Source: Ochotona curzoniae (taxonomy: Eukaryota; Chordata; Mammalia; Lagomorpha; Ochotonidae). Taken from it: 64,000 nt of DNA. Under the pieces are notes generated by a model. It was not told the DNA's origin. It saw only the letters and a list, made by a program, of their open reading frames with translations, and searched no databases. This document shows, one piece after another, positions 47,986 through 63,205 of this stretch; position 1 is the first letter of the stretch; each line of letters begins with the position of its first letter. The stretch spans positions 8,308,001 through 8,372,000 of the forward strand of contig NW_024465751.1 of NCBI RefSeq assembly GCF_017591425.1, given 5' to 3'. Both the position numbers and the translations under genes were made by a program.

Positions 47986-49734
47986 GGCTTTCTGGCTCTC
48001 TCGGATCATGCTGAGAATTTAGGCTTCACCAATTTCCAGAATATTAGTGTATTGTTTTTGACAATGCTCAAGGGTGAGGTGAGAGGGAGGGCAGCGAGCA
48101 AGTTGCTCTACAATGATCCAATTGATCCAATTAAATTCAGATGTTTTGGCGAGGGTGGCTTTCAAGGTCAGTATTTGAGGTCTGCGCTGAGCCCATGCGG
48201 GCTCCTCTTAGTCGTCTATTTCCTGGGTTCTGTTTACTAAACCAGGGAGCCTGTGATTCCTGGGTCTCCCATGAATTTTCAGTCTCTGTCTCTCCTTCAT
48301 TCTTTTTCACCAAAACCTCCAATGTTTTGAAAAGCCCCTGAAGCTTCAGTTTCTCCCCCAATCCATTTAAGGTAAAATTTCTTACTTAAGAGCTTTTACA
48401 TTCTCTGGTGACCTATTGTCACTTTGAGAATACACTGAACCAGTGCTCTTGAACTGGGGTTGGGGACAGGTGCACTTCTGAGCGACACTTGTTAGCAGCT
48501 GGTGCGTGGTGGAGCTGCCAATCCCTGCTCTCAGTGGCCTGTCTTTCTTGGCATAGAATCACTGCTCTGTGAATGCTCCAGGGCGAGAGTAACTGTGACT
48601 CCAGTATTCCCAGCAGGCTCTACCCAAAACAAAGCCTATGAGGTAAGGGCTAGGTGGAGGCAGGAAGCCCCAAACTTCTCAGCTGTGCTTACCTGTAACT
48701 AAGCCTCCACAACATAGTTGGGATGAATGACATGCGCTGGTGGCCCACCTGTCTAAGAAATAACACAAGTCCTCATCTGGGAGCTTCTTCAATATCCTAC
48801 TGATGGATCCTCCACAGCGTCTGGCTTTTAAACTCCATCTCATTTCTGACCCCACCTTCTGCTTAAGCTAGGACAACACTTTTGTCCTGCCACTCCCTTA
48901 CCGACAATTTATGTAGTCCATTTTTTAAAAATCAATCAGGGATCGTCTAGAAGGTATGTGTTCAACTGTGTTAGGTTTCTCATCTCTATTAGTAGGAGTA
49001 CGGGTGATGTAATTATTGGGAATTCACCCTATTTGAAGTGATTTTCCTGTCATGGTTCACATTTTTTCCTCACATCAATCAAAAAAGATGAAATGCAATC
49101 TGAGAAAAATGAAGTAACTAGAGCATTGTCTTACAGCTAGAAAAGTGGTAGATGGTATTAAGGGAAATAGGATAAAGAGCCTCTGACCTTAAGCTTGGCA
49201 ATTGGGGAAAATAAAGCCAATGCGTGTGAAATGATGAGCAAATGATGTAAGACGTGCTGCACTGTTTTGCTTTCCTAATTTTATTGTGTTTTATTTCCTC
49301 CCTTGGCAAGTGACAACCGCATCGAGGGCAAAGATCACATTTTCCACTAACTGTATTTTTCAGAACACTCGCTGTTCTGCTGGACATCAAGTGAATATCC
49401 AGTACGTTGGTGCCGGAGGTCAATGAGTGTAGGAACTGGACAGTGATGAATCAAGCAGGAGATCCAGAATATGGAGATAGACTCTAAATCCCAGCTCTGT
49501 CTTTAGTAAATGCCAGCCAGAGAAAGAGAATCTGAGATGAGACAAAAGGGCATCTGCTCGAGCTCACATACCTCATTTGTAGTAGACTAAGCAAAAATTA
49601 GTTACCCAAATAACCTGCCCAAGATACATAACCTTAAACACTATGGTTTGCTTAGACCAGTAGAGTCCATGTGATGTCATGTCAAGGTTCTATACCTTAG
49701 GGGATGAAAAGGTCCCACCTTCCCAACTCTGCAT
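47986..49734. other. 1.7-kb interval, nothing recognised
   Basis: No coding, RNA or clear repeat signature seen. Confidence 0.45.
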
Positions 49735-49990
49735 ACACAGCTTTTTCCTAGTAACATTTTCTTACTTCAGAGACTTAGCCCAGAGATACTTCTTTGTCTG
49801 TACCCTGCCACTTTGGGTATTCCTCTACCAGTGCATCCCATAAGGCACCCCTCACGGGTTTACTTGCCCACTCTCCCATTAGATTAGAAATTTTCTGGGG
49901 TCAAGGTCAGGACTCCTGTGACTTAACAAAATTGTTTCCTAACACAGTGCCTGGCACAGGGTTCCAACAAATACCTCGTGATTGAATGAC
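49735..49990 (+). mobile_element. L2 3'-end fragment
   Basis: TTAGATTAGAAATTTTCTGG, AACACAGTGCCTGGCACAGG and GAATGACC at the end fit the L2 3' end. Confidence 0.55.
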
Positions 49991-50225
49991 CATAATCCAG
50001 GTAACCCAGGTGTGTGATGTGAAGGTCAGAGGAATGACAGCCTCTTTGAGTAGGCCAGCTGCCTGAAAGGTGAATATGACCAACAAACACAAAGTGAAAC
50101 AGCACAATCTTTTCTTTCAATTGACAATTATTTTGGGGTCTCCAGATGCATTGCTTGCTTCTGCAGAGACAACAGTGCATGTGACTGGCACCATCTTTGC
50201 CCTTTGTTCCTCAGGGGAGGTAGAC

Positions 50226-50520
50226 ATTGTTATGGTTTGGGTTCATCCTCTGCAAACTGGTCCGCAGTGTAGCCCCGTGAGATGTTGTGGAACTGCCCTC
50301 AGAAGAGCTAAGGTAGTTTCTCCAGTGGATTGTTGAAAACAAAAGAACAAGACTGACCCTCCCTGTTCCCATCTTGCCACGTAATCTCTGCCCCTCACAC
50401 GTGTTCCTGCCACCTGCTAAGACAGGACGTAGCCAAGGAGAAGTCCTTCCCAGAGGCTAAATCCATGAGGCTTCCTCATCTTAGACTTTCAACCTCTGAA
50501 ACAACAACCTAAGTAAACAT
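50226..50520 (+). mobile_element. MST/MLT-like LTR fragment
   Basis: It starts TGTTATGGTTTGGGTTCATC and later has CCATCTTGCCACGTAAT and CTTTCAACCTCTGAAAC, matching the start, middle and end landmarks of MaLR LTRs. Non-coding. Confidence 0.5.
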
Positions 50521-50549
50521 TTAAAGATAAAATTCTCAACATAGATATT

Positions 50550-50855
50550 CTTTAGAAATTTAATATATTTTATTTGAAAGGAGGAGAGAAAGGAAAGGAG
50601 GGAGGATGGATGTGAGGAAGATGAGGAGAGCTCTTCTAACTGCTGGCTAACTTCCCGAATTCCCACAACAACTAGGGATGAGTTAAACTTAAGCCAGGAG
50701 TCAAGGACTCCATCTGGGTTGCCAATGTGATTGATAGGGCCCAAGTACCTGGGTCATCATCTGCTATTTCCCAGAATATGCATTAGAAGGGAGCTAGATC
50801 AGAAGCCGAGTCACCAAATCATGGGATGCCAATGTCCCAAACACCTGCTCCTCAG
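50550..50855 (-). mobile_element. CSINE, very old
   Basis: TTTTATTTGAAAGGAGGAGA, CTGCTGGCTAACTTCCC and AAACACCTGCTCC end. Confidence 0.62.
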
Positions 50856-50959
50856 GCTCAGGTGCTTTGTTTAGAAATGGACGTTGGACTGACACAATCA
50901 AGAGACAAACACATGAGCCAGCAGTAGTATGGCTTCTGACAGGGTTCAAATGTTTTTCA

Positions 50960-51370
50960 AAGAAATGAAAGAGGAAGCTAGGTTAAGGCATGGCTGGGGT
51001 CAGATGTTTCACTTAAAGTGATCAAGGAAGGCTTCTTTGAAGAGGTGACATTTCAACTGAGACCCACAAGATGAGAAAAGAGCTGGCTTTATAAACCAGG
51101 GTGCTTTTGGAAGACGGATTGGCCCCTGTAAAGCAGGGAGTTTCAAAGAACCATGCAAAGACCAGATGGGGCTGACACTCGCAGGCAGATAGGAAAGTGG
51201 CAGAGACGGAGATAGAGCCTGTATCCTGGGGGACTGCAAGGCCCCGGAATCACCGGCATCTACTCAGTTTGGTGAGAGGCCTCAGGAGGGCTTTTGAGTA
51301 GGGGGGGTGATACGTTCCAGTCCTTATAATGAGATCATCTAGTGTGGGAGTCAGAGGAGGGTGAAGCTGG
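50960..51370 (-). mobile_element. L2 fragment, reverse
   Basis: GATCAAGGAAGGCTTCTTTG, AGAGGTGACATTTCAACTGA and GACCCACAAGATGAG are the reverse complement of the L2 segment found shortly before its 3' end. Confidence 0.55.
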
Positions 51371-52604
51371 TGAAGCCCACCATTTAGGCTGACTTCATAC
51401 CCAGGAAGGCTTCCAAGCAGCACTAACAGGCAGCTGGGTGCCGACAGACAAGGATCTGTGACGTTAGCAAGTGTGTATGCTTTTCCACCTGCCCTGAACT
51501 TTGTTTTTGTAACCCCGTGTTCTGTGAAAACAAAAACAAAAACCTTCTGTTTCATGATGGATTTTGTCTTTGGAAAGTGGGTCAATGAGCTGGAGCCAAA
51601 GGTAAGGAACCCCAAACTGAAGAGTAGGAGCAGGCAGCTGGCCAAAGACGCCAGCACAGCCCACAGGGAAGGAGGCAGAAGCTGGACGTCCAGGCTTGGG
51701 ACCCAGGAGGCCCGAGAGGCTGAACAGAAAGGGAAAGGGAGCGTCCCGTGTAATTATCCCCACTTAGTTGTCCAGGCAGCCCCTTTATCACACAGCATTT
51801 TACAGCTCAGCTCTTTCAACAGTGTCTAATTACATTGCCTAATTACTGCCTCCACATCACTTGTCAACATTAAACTCACTGTTTTCTTCATTTTACAATA
51901 GGATACTACGTGGACAGCACATTTTATTGGCAACAGAGAATCCAACTTGATACTTAAGATGCGATGATGAGTTGAGAAGGATTTTACCCTAACCAGTTGT
52001 AGAAATTTCTTGATGCAGAGGACCCAGCTGGAGAACAATTGGTATAGACTCCCAGGCTCCACCCACCTATGAGTGAAGGCAGTGGTGAGAAGGAAACCAG
52101 GCCAAGTGCAAGGAAGGGCGGATTTGAGACCCTCTTCATTTTTTTTTTTGTTTGGACATTCTGCCTGCTGGTAAGTTTAAAGATTTAAAGGGACTTTTCC
52201 CCCTCTTTATTACATATCCAAGTTCATGAAGACAGCGTTCAGTGTGTTGCCTGATGAGGGTTATGAAATAATTTTTCTGGAAAGAAATAGGCCACACCAC
52301 TAAGTGGGTGAACAAAAATAGGTCATGGCATGAGAATGGAAGTGCTGCTGGCCAGGACTCTGAAGCCAGAGGGTAACCATCTGTTAGGATGTGGACAGCA
52401 CTGGCTTTCATTCTACAGCTCCATTTCCACTTCCTGCCATGAGGCTGTGAGAAGACAATTACGTGAACACAACTTATGCTGTGTCTCTCTTTGAGAAAAT
52501 AGCATTTTCTTTATTGCTTACTCACATAGAAAGGCAAAAAAGAAAAATCATCTCAGCGTTTACATCCTTGCTTACTAGCTCTGTGATGTTTGTGAGGTCA
52601 CTTA
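51371..52604. other. 1.2-kb interval, nothing recognised
   Basis: Overlapping frames of 99-135 codons near 51250-51830 on both strands have no domain and look like chance in stop-poor DNA. Confidence 0.4.
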
Positions 52605-52928
52605 ATTTTTTGTAAAATTTATTTATTTGAGTGGCAGAGTGGACAGAGAAGGAGAGATACAGAGAGATCACCTATCTATTGACTCACTTCCCAAATGCCC
52701 ACAACACCTGGGGTGGGGGTAGGGGCGGGGGCAGGCTGAAGCCAAGACGCAGCATCCCCGGGACTCCATGTAAGTAGCACGGACCTAAACACTTGAACCA
52801 TCTCCTGCTGCCTCCCAGGTGCATTAGCAGGTAGCTATACCAAAAGCAGAGAGAGCTGAGATTTGAACCAATGTGATATGGGATCTCAGGCAGTGGCTTA
52901 ACTGGATTGCAGTATTAATGCTCACCCC
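52605..52928 (-). mobile_element. CSINE, very old
   Basis: AATTTATTTATTTGAGTGGC, TTGACTCACTTCCCAAATG and AATGCTCACCCC end. Confidence 0.62.
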
Positions 52929-53009
52929 TTAAATTAAAAAAAAAAAAATCCCAGTTTTGCCATCTATGAAGTAGAAAATGGTAATGGGTATTAAACCTGC
53001 GTTACTTTC

Positions 53010-53190
53010 CATGTAGACTCAGGTAACATGTGACCCTCAATTTTGCCACTTTACAATTTCCTGGCAAGTTTGTTACTGGGGCAAGCTATGTGGTACCTCA
53101 GTTTTCTCATCAGTAATATGGGTATGATCATAATGGAACCCACTTCACAGGGTTGTTGAAAGTGCTGAGAGTAGGGTGACCACATAGTAG
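53010..53190 (+). mobile_element. MIR fragment
   Basis: ACCTCAGTTTTCTCATCAGT, AATATGGGTATGATCATAAT and CACAGGGTTGTTGAAAGTGC are the MIR core and downstream region. Confidence 0.7.
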
Positions 53191-56100
53191 GTCAGAGGTC
53201 TTCTGTCCCCAGAGTGCAAGACACATGTCACATGTGTGTTGCGGCCTCCCTATGTTTCTGTGGACAAAAATCCCTGACAGTGTTCAGGTGGAACAAGCCA
53301 GGCCATGCCCACTGTTAGACTGGCACTTCTTCCTTGTTAGCTAAGAAAAAAAATCCCATGAATCAATATTTCCAATGAAGTCACTGGAAATTTAAGTTGA
53401 GCAAGCTTTGTAAGGACAGACTTGTGTTGGGCCACCTGCAATGGCTTCGGTGACTTCTCACACATCAAGGGTTCATCCAACTGCACCAATTGGCTCGAAC
53501 CAACACCTCGCAGCTTCCAAGGGGATGAGGCAAGGTGTTCCTTCCCCAATTTCCAGGTAGAGGAGAATGAATGTCTCTAGGACAAAGGGCCCAAGCAAGA
53601 GCCCAAGAGTGAAGTAGTGAGAGAGGGTCTCAGTAGGAGGCGGTCTGAGTGACCCTCACAGTGGGAGCTTCCTCAGACATTGGCAGCTTGAACATTTCCA
53701 TGTCAGGAAAGAGGCAAAAATTGAGAGTAAAAATGTGCATTTTGGGCTCTGTCATTTCATTGCCCTGTCTGCATGTGTATTATGGTACTTGTTCTGTCAA
53801 AAGAATATAGAAAAAGGAGTGTCTGAGTCTGTAGGTTGGTGGTTTGGAAGTTCAACAAAGATGCAGGGGACAAAGCAGTTTTGGAAGACAGTCCTTTAGG
53901 AGAGGGGAGGAGAAGATGGGGGAATGACTGCTTCACCTCACTGGGAACCCAAGAGCCATCTAGGCATTGCCAGGAATGACTGACTCGGGAGGGCCCTAGC
54001 GCACTACTGTGAAATGGCAGGTGACTGCCGACACATTCCTACTGCCACATATCAGATTTCTCCACTGGAAAGTTCTGGAGAGCACACAGCAGTCTCCTGG
54101 CAGAGTCAGAAGAGGACCTTCATACTGGTCCTTACAACCTCCATAATTTTTTGGCATTTCATCTCGTGATCCAGAAGGTTCCTGAAGTTAAGAGTCCCAA
54201 CAAACAGGCTGGCCTGCACAAAGGCTCAAAATCTGATCAGGGACTTGGAGAGGGAAGAAGAGGTCCAAGCAACAGACTTCAGTGCCCTAACCCACATTCA
54301 GTGAGTGACGGTCAGGAAAATGTGAAGTCTTGCTTTTCTCAGCTGAACTTGGACCAGTTCAGCAGGATCTTTCCAGCTCTGGAGTGCTTTGTATCATCCA
54401 TGTGTTATGAATGGTATAATCAGGATTTCAGCAATGTCTCTCTGAACCAAGATGTTTGCTCTGAGAACTGCTATGCTATGCTGTTAGCACAGAGCTGCAC
54501 TGAAGGTCTAAGCGATTTGGAAGACTGAAGAAACACTACATGTGTCTTCTTAGTGAATCCGTGGGACAAGAGTTATTGTCCAAACCTGCCTTGTCCCTGC
54601 TAACAGGGACCTGGTGGGTGAAGGTCACCCATGTATAAGGGATCAAGGACAAGGTGATGACTTGTGTGTCAGTCCCTACTGGGTTTGACTGGTAGTCAGC
54701 CTAAGCTGCTGGCTTACAGAGACATAGGCAGCAAGAACATCCAGAGACAGTGCTTTCAGAATGCATATTTGGGAGCTAGAATATTAAAATGTGGGCCAAT
54801 TGGTACTGCCTATAGTCTCATTTGGCTAGTAGTGGGAATGATGAAAGCAGAGAAGAGTGATGTCTGTGTGAGCATAAACAATGAGGCATAGTCCCACCTT
54901 AGGAGTTTCTACCTGTGTTGAACCCAAGGTATCCTTTTAAAATCCTGCTTAAAATTCTCATCTATCCACCTTTCCCACACTCCAGCCAGTCATCAAAATC
55001 TTATTCAGCACCTATTGTATGCCCAGAACTCTTATAGGTCTGGTATTTGCTTGCAAAGAGCTTATTGTCCCTTGGAGTTGACCAGTATTTCCAAGACAAT
55101 GACATACATGCTAGAAATCTGTTGACTGTGTTTAACAATGCTGCAGGAGCAGATGACACCCCAAATGTGTGTGGCTCCCAGCCATAAAGGGTTATTTCTT
55201 CCACATAGCAAATGATTTCTAGAAGTTGTCTGCAGCTCTACTCCACATCTTTTCATGACCAAGCTAAAGGAAGCACTCCCCATTTAAACTATGCTGATCT
55301 CACGACCAAGGGAAAAGAGAGCATATGAAAATAGGTGCCAGACCTTCAAAGCTTCTGCTAGTATAGAATGTCTCTGCTCACTTGTCATTGGCTGCAGAAA
55401 ATCATGTGATCAGGCATGACATCAGCAAGATAACCCAGGGCAGTTAACAGTTATCATTTGGCAGTTGACGGTTGGAAGGGAAAATAGAGCAGCATGGTGC
55501 CATAGTTGAGCTAAGGAGTAAGTATTAGGAACGGACAGAGGCAAAAAGGCATCAATAGTTTAGAATCCCTTGTAACTTTTCTTATAGATACATATTGATT
55601 GAGCCCAGTTAATTTTTCTTGACAAAACCTAATAACAAGGTCTACCAGAATTGTTATAGTGATCAGAATATCACTTCTCGGCCTTTTGGCTAAGATCAAG
55701 TGTGATCAGAAGATATTACTCAGTATTTCTAGTCCTGAGGAAACTCATAAAGATGTGAGCAAACTAGGAGGAAGGTTTACACAAGAAACCCACATGGTCC
55801 TTAGATGTTGCTCCAAGCTGAGGGTGTTTTTACAGACAGATTATACCCTGCCACATGCTGGCTGTGTGATTTGAAGGAATCTTTGGGCCTTTGTGAGTTT
55901 TAAATAAGACTTTTACTGAGAGTATTTTAATGGAAATCATCCTGCAAGCAATGAGGCACAGTTCAGATGTTGGGACCTTGCAGAAATCCACTGGCAAATG
56001 TCATTAATAAAGCAGGCAGTTACACCTTCCTTTCATTGCTATGGGAAGCTTTTCACACGATGAGTTTATTTTCATTAGCCCACATGTACTGAAGCTGTGA

Positions 56101-58621
56101 TTATCCGTGAAACAGGCTGTTTTGATTTCATGCAAGTGTGCCTGGCAGACCCATCCAGCCATGAACCTGTCTGTAAATTTTCACACTCTAGTCCCCTAAA
56201 GGCCACTGAGAAGTTGAAAGAATGAAAAGCAAGAGAGAAGTTGCTATGAAGGATATGAAGCTATGGCTTCTGTTGATCTGGGTGGCCAATTGTTCCAGAC
56301 TGACACAAATCTGGTGCAGACATGAACAAAAACTTTCTGCAAGTTCACAATTACCCAAATTGTAGAGATGGATGGAAATTTAGTAGGGAATAAGTTCAAC
56401 CTCTTTTGTGTAGAGATAAGGAAATTGAGCCTCACAGAAGTTGATGAACTCGTTTTTTTTATGGCTTACTTTGTCCTAGGCATGGCAGTAAAGTCTGAGT
56501 GGCAGTAAGAAGAAAGACTGTGATTTCCCTTACTTAATGAACATGTTCATTAATCTCTGAAACAATTAATTAATATTGAGCACTGGATAGCTCCAAATAT
56601 TGATTCACTATTTATTCATAATCAACCAAAGTGCAAAAACTTCACATTAAATTTTCCCAGACCTTTCCACATTCATCACACATTTGCAATCAAGCTCTTA
56701 CATAAACAAATAATTACAAACTCTGCTGTTAATAAATGAGATTTTTTTTTGCATGCTATGAACACCTCCAGGAACAGAAAGCAGATGCACAGAATGACAT
56801 GGTGATTACAGAAATTATCACATAGGGAGACTTCCTGAGATGCTGGGGAACCAGAGGGAAAATATTGCTCAAGAATGGGAGGGGACCTGTGTGGTTTTCT
56901 CTTTCCTTAGATGAAAGCAGTGGCAGAGGGGCAGGGCTGATGCTGTGGAGGTGGTTTGGGAGCATATTTTTTATTAAGTGTATGGCTGGTTGGTATGACT
57001 TCTTCCCCAAACAATGCCATTCCATAGTAAAGTCAGGCTGTGCTTCATAAACATGCACTGCTAAAGCCAGTAACGGAAGAACTAATAGCATGAGTTTAAA
57101 ACAGTGTCTTTAGTCTCATCATTCTGATCTCATCATTTTCTTTCTAGCTTCCCAAGGTGCCTACTTTTGTACTATTCCTGTATTACAGTACTTTTCATAG
57201 AATAATTTCCATCATTAGCTAGAAAAAGTTGCTGAATTCAAGAGTCCCCAAAGCTATCTTTAGGACAGCTGAATCGATAGACGTAGGAGTTTGGGCACAG
57301 AAATAAATGGCCACTCCCAGGACCACCTTTGACTGTGTGGCCTAAGATGATGATGCATGGTACAACTGAATCCTAGGAGCCAGTGAGTGGGACAAGCGAA
57401 GTGAGAGGAAAGATGAGCCTTCTCATTGTGAGTGTGGCTCAGAGGTTGCTTCTATCATTTGTGCTCATTCTTATTGGGGAGCTTGGTCTCTTTAAACAAC
57501 AAGGGAGGCAGGAAATATCCTACAAACACAGAGAGACAGAGATCGGATGTCTTAGGAGTCTACGAGAAGAGAGCGACTGGCACCAGGAAAAATCTAACAG
57601 TCCTACATCACTGCCCACATTTTGATTCTTTCTCTTCTGACACACCGATAAGTGTCCCCTTTCTCCAAAGGAGACAAGTCGCAAACGCTTTGATTTAGTA
57701 CAAAGACCAGGAGAACCTGAGAGAAAATCAGGGTCAGCTGTAGATCCTGCTGGTAGAAAACAATAAATGAATTCTCCCACCCCACCCCCCCGCCCCATGT
57801 CAAATGGTAGCATGGGGCTAGAAAAATGCATGTGGAACTTACTAGCCAATAACGGTGGCCAGATCCTGCTAGACAAGAACTGAGACACCTGTTTTCTGTG
57901 TCAGCAGGTGGCTCGCTTGGTTGGCCCATCTGACCACCCTGGCATTGTTCCCCAGGGAGCTCACTTGGCTCACATGCTCTGTGGTCTTGGCTGTTTCCTC
58001 TGAAAAGTTCTCCCCTGTCCCTCTAGGGCAACCATGAAAGTTATGAGCCTCTGCTGAACTGCAACACGTTTAACAGCCCCCTTTATGCAAGTGCATGCCG
58101 AGAGCCTAGGCTGCTTTCTGGGTCCAGGGCTTTGTCAAGTCAGATTTATAGTTTCCAAGGCAATAACATTCCCTAAGAAACCCAACTAGACATTAAGAAC
58201 ATTTGCTTCCTGTCTATTTTATGCACAAATAACTACAAAGAGGCCTGGTTTGGCACAGGTTTCAATCTAAATCTTTGTGTATTGACCCCAAGTCTCTATC
58301 TTGACCCTCAAGCCTTAATTCAACTGCAATTGTCTTGAAACAGGCAGGAGTGGGAAAGAAATGTCCATGACTTACTCCATGTCCACTGCTGTCTGTAATC
58401 CGATAGAGTTCTGGACAGTGTGTCTGAGAAAGACTTGGGGAGAGGCTGAGCTTTGCTCATGCTGCCTCGTCAGAGCCTGCTCAGTGTCTTGTCTGTTTTC
58501 TCCATCCTGGCGTCTCATGGCTATACTGTCCCCTGGATTTATGCTGACCCAGAAAGGCTCCATCAATACTCTGAAGGTTGTGTCTTTCCTGCACCTGATT
58601 TTTTAGCAAGACACACACTCT

Positions 58622-58623
<2 letters not shown>
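53191..58623. other. 5.4-kb low-repeat interval
   Basis: Apart from the U2 fragment and a short MIR-like piece near 56400-56440, I recognise nothing. A 125-codon frame at 54151-54528 starts at TTG, not ATG, and ends DLED; it has no domain I know. Confidence 0.4.
55669..55703 (+). pseudogene. U2 snRNA 5'-end fragment, well preserved
   Basis: From 55670 the sequence reads ATCACTTCTCGGCCTTTTGG then CTAAGATCAAGTGT, identical to U2 nt 1-34 except for one base (G to A at position 4). The flanking direct repeat GTGATCAGAA is at 55659-55668 and 55702-55711, overlapping the last two U2 bases. There is no A-tail and no further U2 sequence, so this is a 3'-truncated retrocopy. Confidence 0.93.

Positions 58624-58683
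<60 letters not shown>
58624..58683. repeat. (CA)n microsatellite, about 30 units
   Basis: Uninterrupted CA run. H/T-rich and V/C-rich frames across it are artefacts. Confidence 0.97.
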
Positions 58684-58688
<5 letters not shown>

Positions 58689-59008
58689 CTTTGGGGAGTT
58701 CCTAACAGGCCCAGTTCACATTATCATGTGTCCCACCCGAATTAGTCATTTCCCTTTGGCGAACCTGGGACATTGGTCTACCATATCACCACAGAGGGCC
58801 CGAGCAGAAACACAGGAAGTGTAGAAGAGTTGGCCCTATGTTTCTTCCCAAAACAGTATCAGAGAACAGTGCTGTCAGACCAGAGGGAAGGAATACTGGA
58901 CAAGCATAAATGAGAGATCCCAGGGCATCTGGTCACCAGCAGAGGCAGGCATCCCTGCAGAACCCAGAAGGCTTAGTAAAAATGGGTAGAGCTATCAAGA
59001 AATGCTTT

Positions 59009-59336
59009 TTTTTTTTTTTTTTTTAAGATTTACTTATTTTTATTGGAAAGGCAGATATACAGAGAGGAGGAGACACAGACAGGAAGGTCTTCCATTCAAT
59101 GGTTCACTCCCCAAGAGACCGCAATGGCCAGAGCTGGGCAATCTGAGCCAGGAGCTCCTCCTAGGGTCTCCCACACGGGTACAGGGTCCCAAAGTCTTGG
59201 GCTGTCCTCGATTGCTTTCCCAGGCCACAAGCAGGGAGCTGGATGGGAAGCAGGGCAGCTGGGATTAGAACCGGTGCCCATATGGGATCCCAGCACGTGC
59301 AAGGCAACCTTAGGCACTATGCTATTGTGCCGGGCT
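59009..59336 (-). mobile_element. CSINE, full-length
   Basis: T-run, TTCAATGGTTCACTCCCCAA, CAGCTGGGATTAGAACCGG and TGTGCCGGGCTC end. GAAATGCTT and GGAATGCTT flank it. Confidence 0.9.
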
Positions 59337-59451
59337 CATGGAATGCTTGTTTTTCACTTGATAAGTTTTTCTAAGAGCTGGACCCTAAGTAAATTAGTCA
59401 GCTAACTTGAGCAAGCCAGGGTGGGAGAAGAACAGTTCCTCTTTGGAAGCT

Positions 59452-59778
59452 TTTTAAATTTTTTTTTAAAAGATTTTACTTTTATTACAAAGTCAGATAT
59501 ACAGAGAGGAGGAGAGGAAGATCTCCCAACCAACGATTCACTCCCCAAGTGAGCCGCAATGGCCGCTGCTGTGCCAATCCAAACCCAGGATCCAGGAACT
59601 TCCTCCAGGTCTCCCACACAGGTGCAGGGTCCCAAAGCTTTGGGCCATCCATGACTACTTAGAGGCCACAAGCAGGGTGCTGGATGGGAAGTGGAGTTGC
59701 CAGGATTAGAGCCAGCGCCCATATGTGATCCCGGCGCGTCCAAGGCGAGGACTTTAGCCGCTAGGCCACGTCGCCAGG
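59452..59778 (-). mobile_element. CSINE, full-length
   Basis: ATTACAAAGTCAGATATACA tail type, CATATGTGATCCCGGCGCGT and CGCCAGGTCC end. CTTTGGAA flanks both sides. Confidence 0.9.
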
Positions 59779-60743
59779 TCCCCCCTTTGGAATCTGTACC
59801 AGACTTAAGCGTAGCCACAGTTCTGCCCTGGAGGCAGCCTTGGCTGGCCAGCTGCAGGTACTTCTGTCTCCTCCTCTTCTTTCTCTTTGCCTCCTCTCCA
59901 AAGGTGCACCCTCCCCCCTGCCACCCCCCGTCCCCCGCCCCACCTCTGGATCCGACCAGCATGGGTCCCTGAGCTTGGGATCTCTGGGAAACTCTGTAAT
60001 GGAATGCTGGGACTTGGAGGAAGTGAATCATATGAACTCAAGAGAGGTGGGTGAGGGCACCTAGCTCAAACAGCCCAGTCCTAATTAGCAAAGAGAGGCT
60101 CAGCCAGGCTTCTTCCACTTCCTCACCCTGAAAAAGATGTGGAGTCCAATAGAGCCCGCCAGAACCAGAATGGTCCAAAAGTGTAGGCTAAGAATGACTG
60201 ATGGCTCTATTCGGGAAATGCCCTGGCTACCAGATACTCCACTCCTCACGTGTCAGTGATACCTCATTTACCCTCGCTTGATCCTTTGCAAGACCCCCAC
60301 TTGTGCTTCCCTTCACCCATATATGCATCTCCAGAACTTTCTGAGCATGGCTGCTGCACCAACAATGCTGCTCATGGCCACGGGGCAAAGCTGTTGGGAT
60401 AGAGTATGTGGGCAATGTCTGCTGCTTTCAGATGCTGCTACCTTCTCATCTCAGCACCTGTCCTGCCCCCTGCTTGGACCTTATCACTCAGACTTCCAAG
60501 GATTTTTCTTCTAACCCTGCTCCTGCTGCTCAGGGTGACAGAGGGCAAAGACCAGTGGTTCTCACAGGTGGTGCCCTGGCCCTGCCACTTCTGCCACACA
60601 GCATCCTGCATCCTGTCCTGGGAATTGAGATATTCAAGCTCAGCCTCAGCTCCTGCACAGTCCCCCAGTACTGCTCATTAGACCCTGTCACCGTTGGGGG
60701 AAAATGGAATTGTGCTTGCAAATGAGGATTAGGAGAGTTCTGG
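59779..60743. other. Interval before the MOSPD1 retrocopy
   Basis: C/T-rich DNA near 59860-59950 and the MER5A-like piece. No supported gene. Confidence 0.4.
60552..60650 (+). mobile_element. MER5A-like hAT fragment
   Basis: It begins CCAGTGGTTCTCACAGGTGG and continues CCCTGGCC, CATCCTG and CTGGGAATTGAGA, recalling the MER5A order. Diverged and non-autonomous. Confidence 0.4.
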
Positions 60744-60766
60744 AAGATTCTAGATGAATTACAAAG
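60744..60766. repeat. 5' target-site duplication of the MOSPD1 retrocopy
   Basis: The 23 bases begin AAGATTCTAGATG and end TTACAAAG. They recur without mismatch at 62943-62965, directly after the A-rich tail. The first two A bases may belong to the tail, so the certain length is 21-23. The GG/AAGA context is a weak relative of the TT/AAAA site cut by L1 endonuclease. Confidence 0.95.
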
Positions 60767-62942
<2,176 letters not shown>

Positions 62943-62965
62943 AAGATTCTAGATGAATTACAAAG
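62943..62965. repeat. 3' target-site duplication of the MOSPD1 retrocopy
   Basis: This is a perfect repeat of 60744-60766 and closes the retrocopy. Perfect identity means the insertion is not ancient, although the copy carries two deletions. Confidence 0.95.
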
Positions 62966-63009
62966 AGTTGGTAAACTCAGGTCAAGTAGCAAGAGGATTA
63001 GGGATTGGC

Positions 63010-63205
63010 CATTCCTGGAGCGGGACTCGGTGTGGGAGGTAGCAGGTGCTGGCTCGAGTGATGCGTCCTTGCAACCACATGGGTATGCAGACAAAGCTGT
63101 CAACTCATGGCTTTGGCTGCGCTGAACCTGGCTGTGGCAGACATGTGTAGAATGAACATGTGAATGGAAGATGTCTATCTTTCTGTCTTTCAAACAAATA
63201 AAATT
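63010..63205 (+). mobile_element. CSINE, very old, partial
   Basis: GGCTTTGGCTGCGCTGAACC, GAACATGTGAATGGAAGATG and CAAACAAATAAAATTC. Confidence 0.55.

Noticed and set aside
54151..54528. 125-codon plus-strand frame ending GLSDLED
   Set aside because: It begins at TTG and has no internal ATG near the start. No domain or repeat match was recognised. It is possibly a decayed pseudogene but cannot be supported.
58453..58824. 123-codon frame with a His-Thr run
   Set aside because: It crosses the CA microsatellite and has no domain.
11720..60743. Search for MTSS1 or SQLE exons, expected nearby from human synteny
   Set aside because: No segment combined an open frame, splice sites and recognisable residues of either protein. 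They probably lie outside the window.
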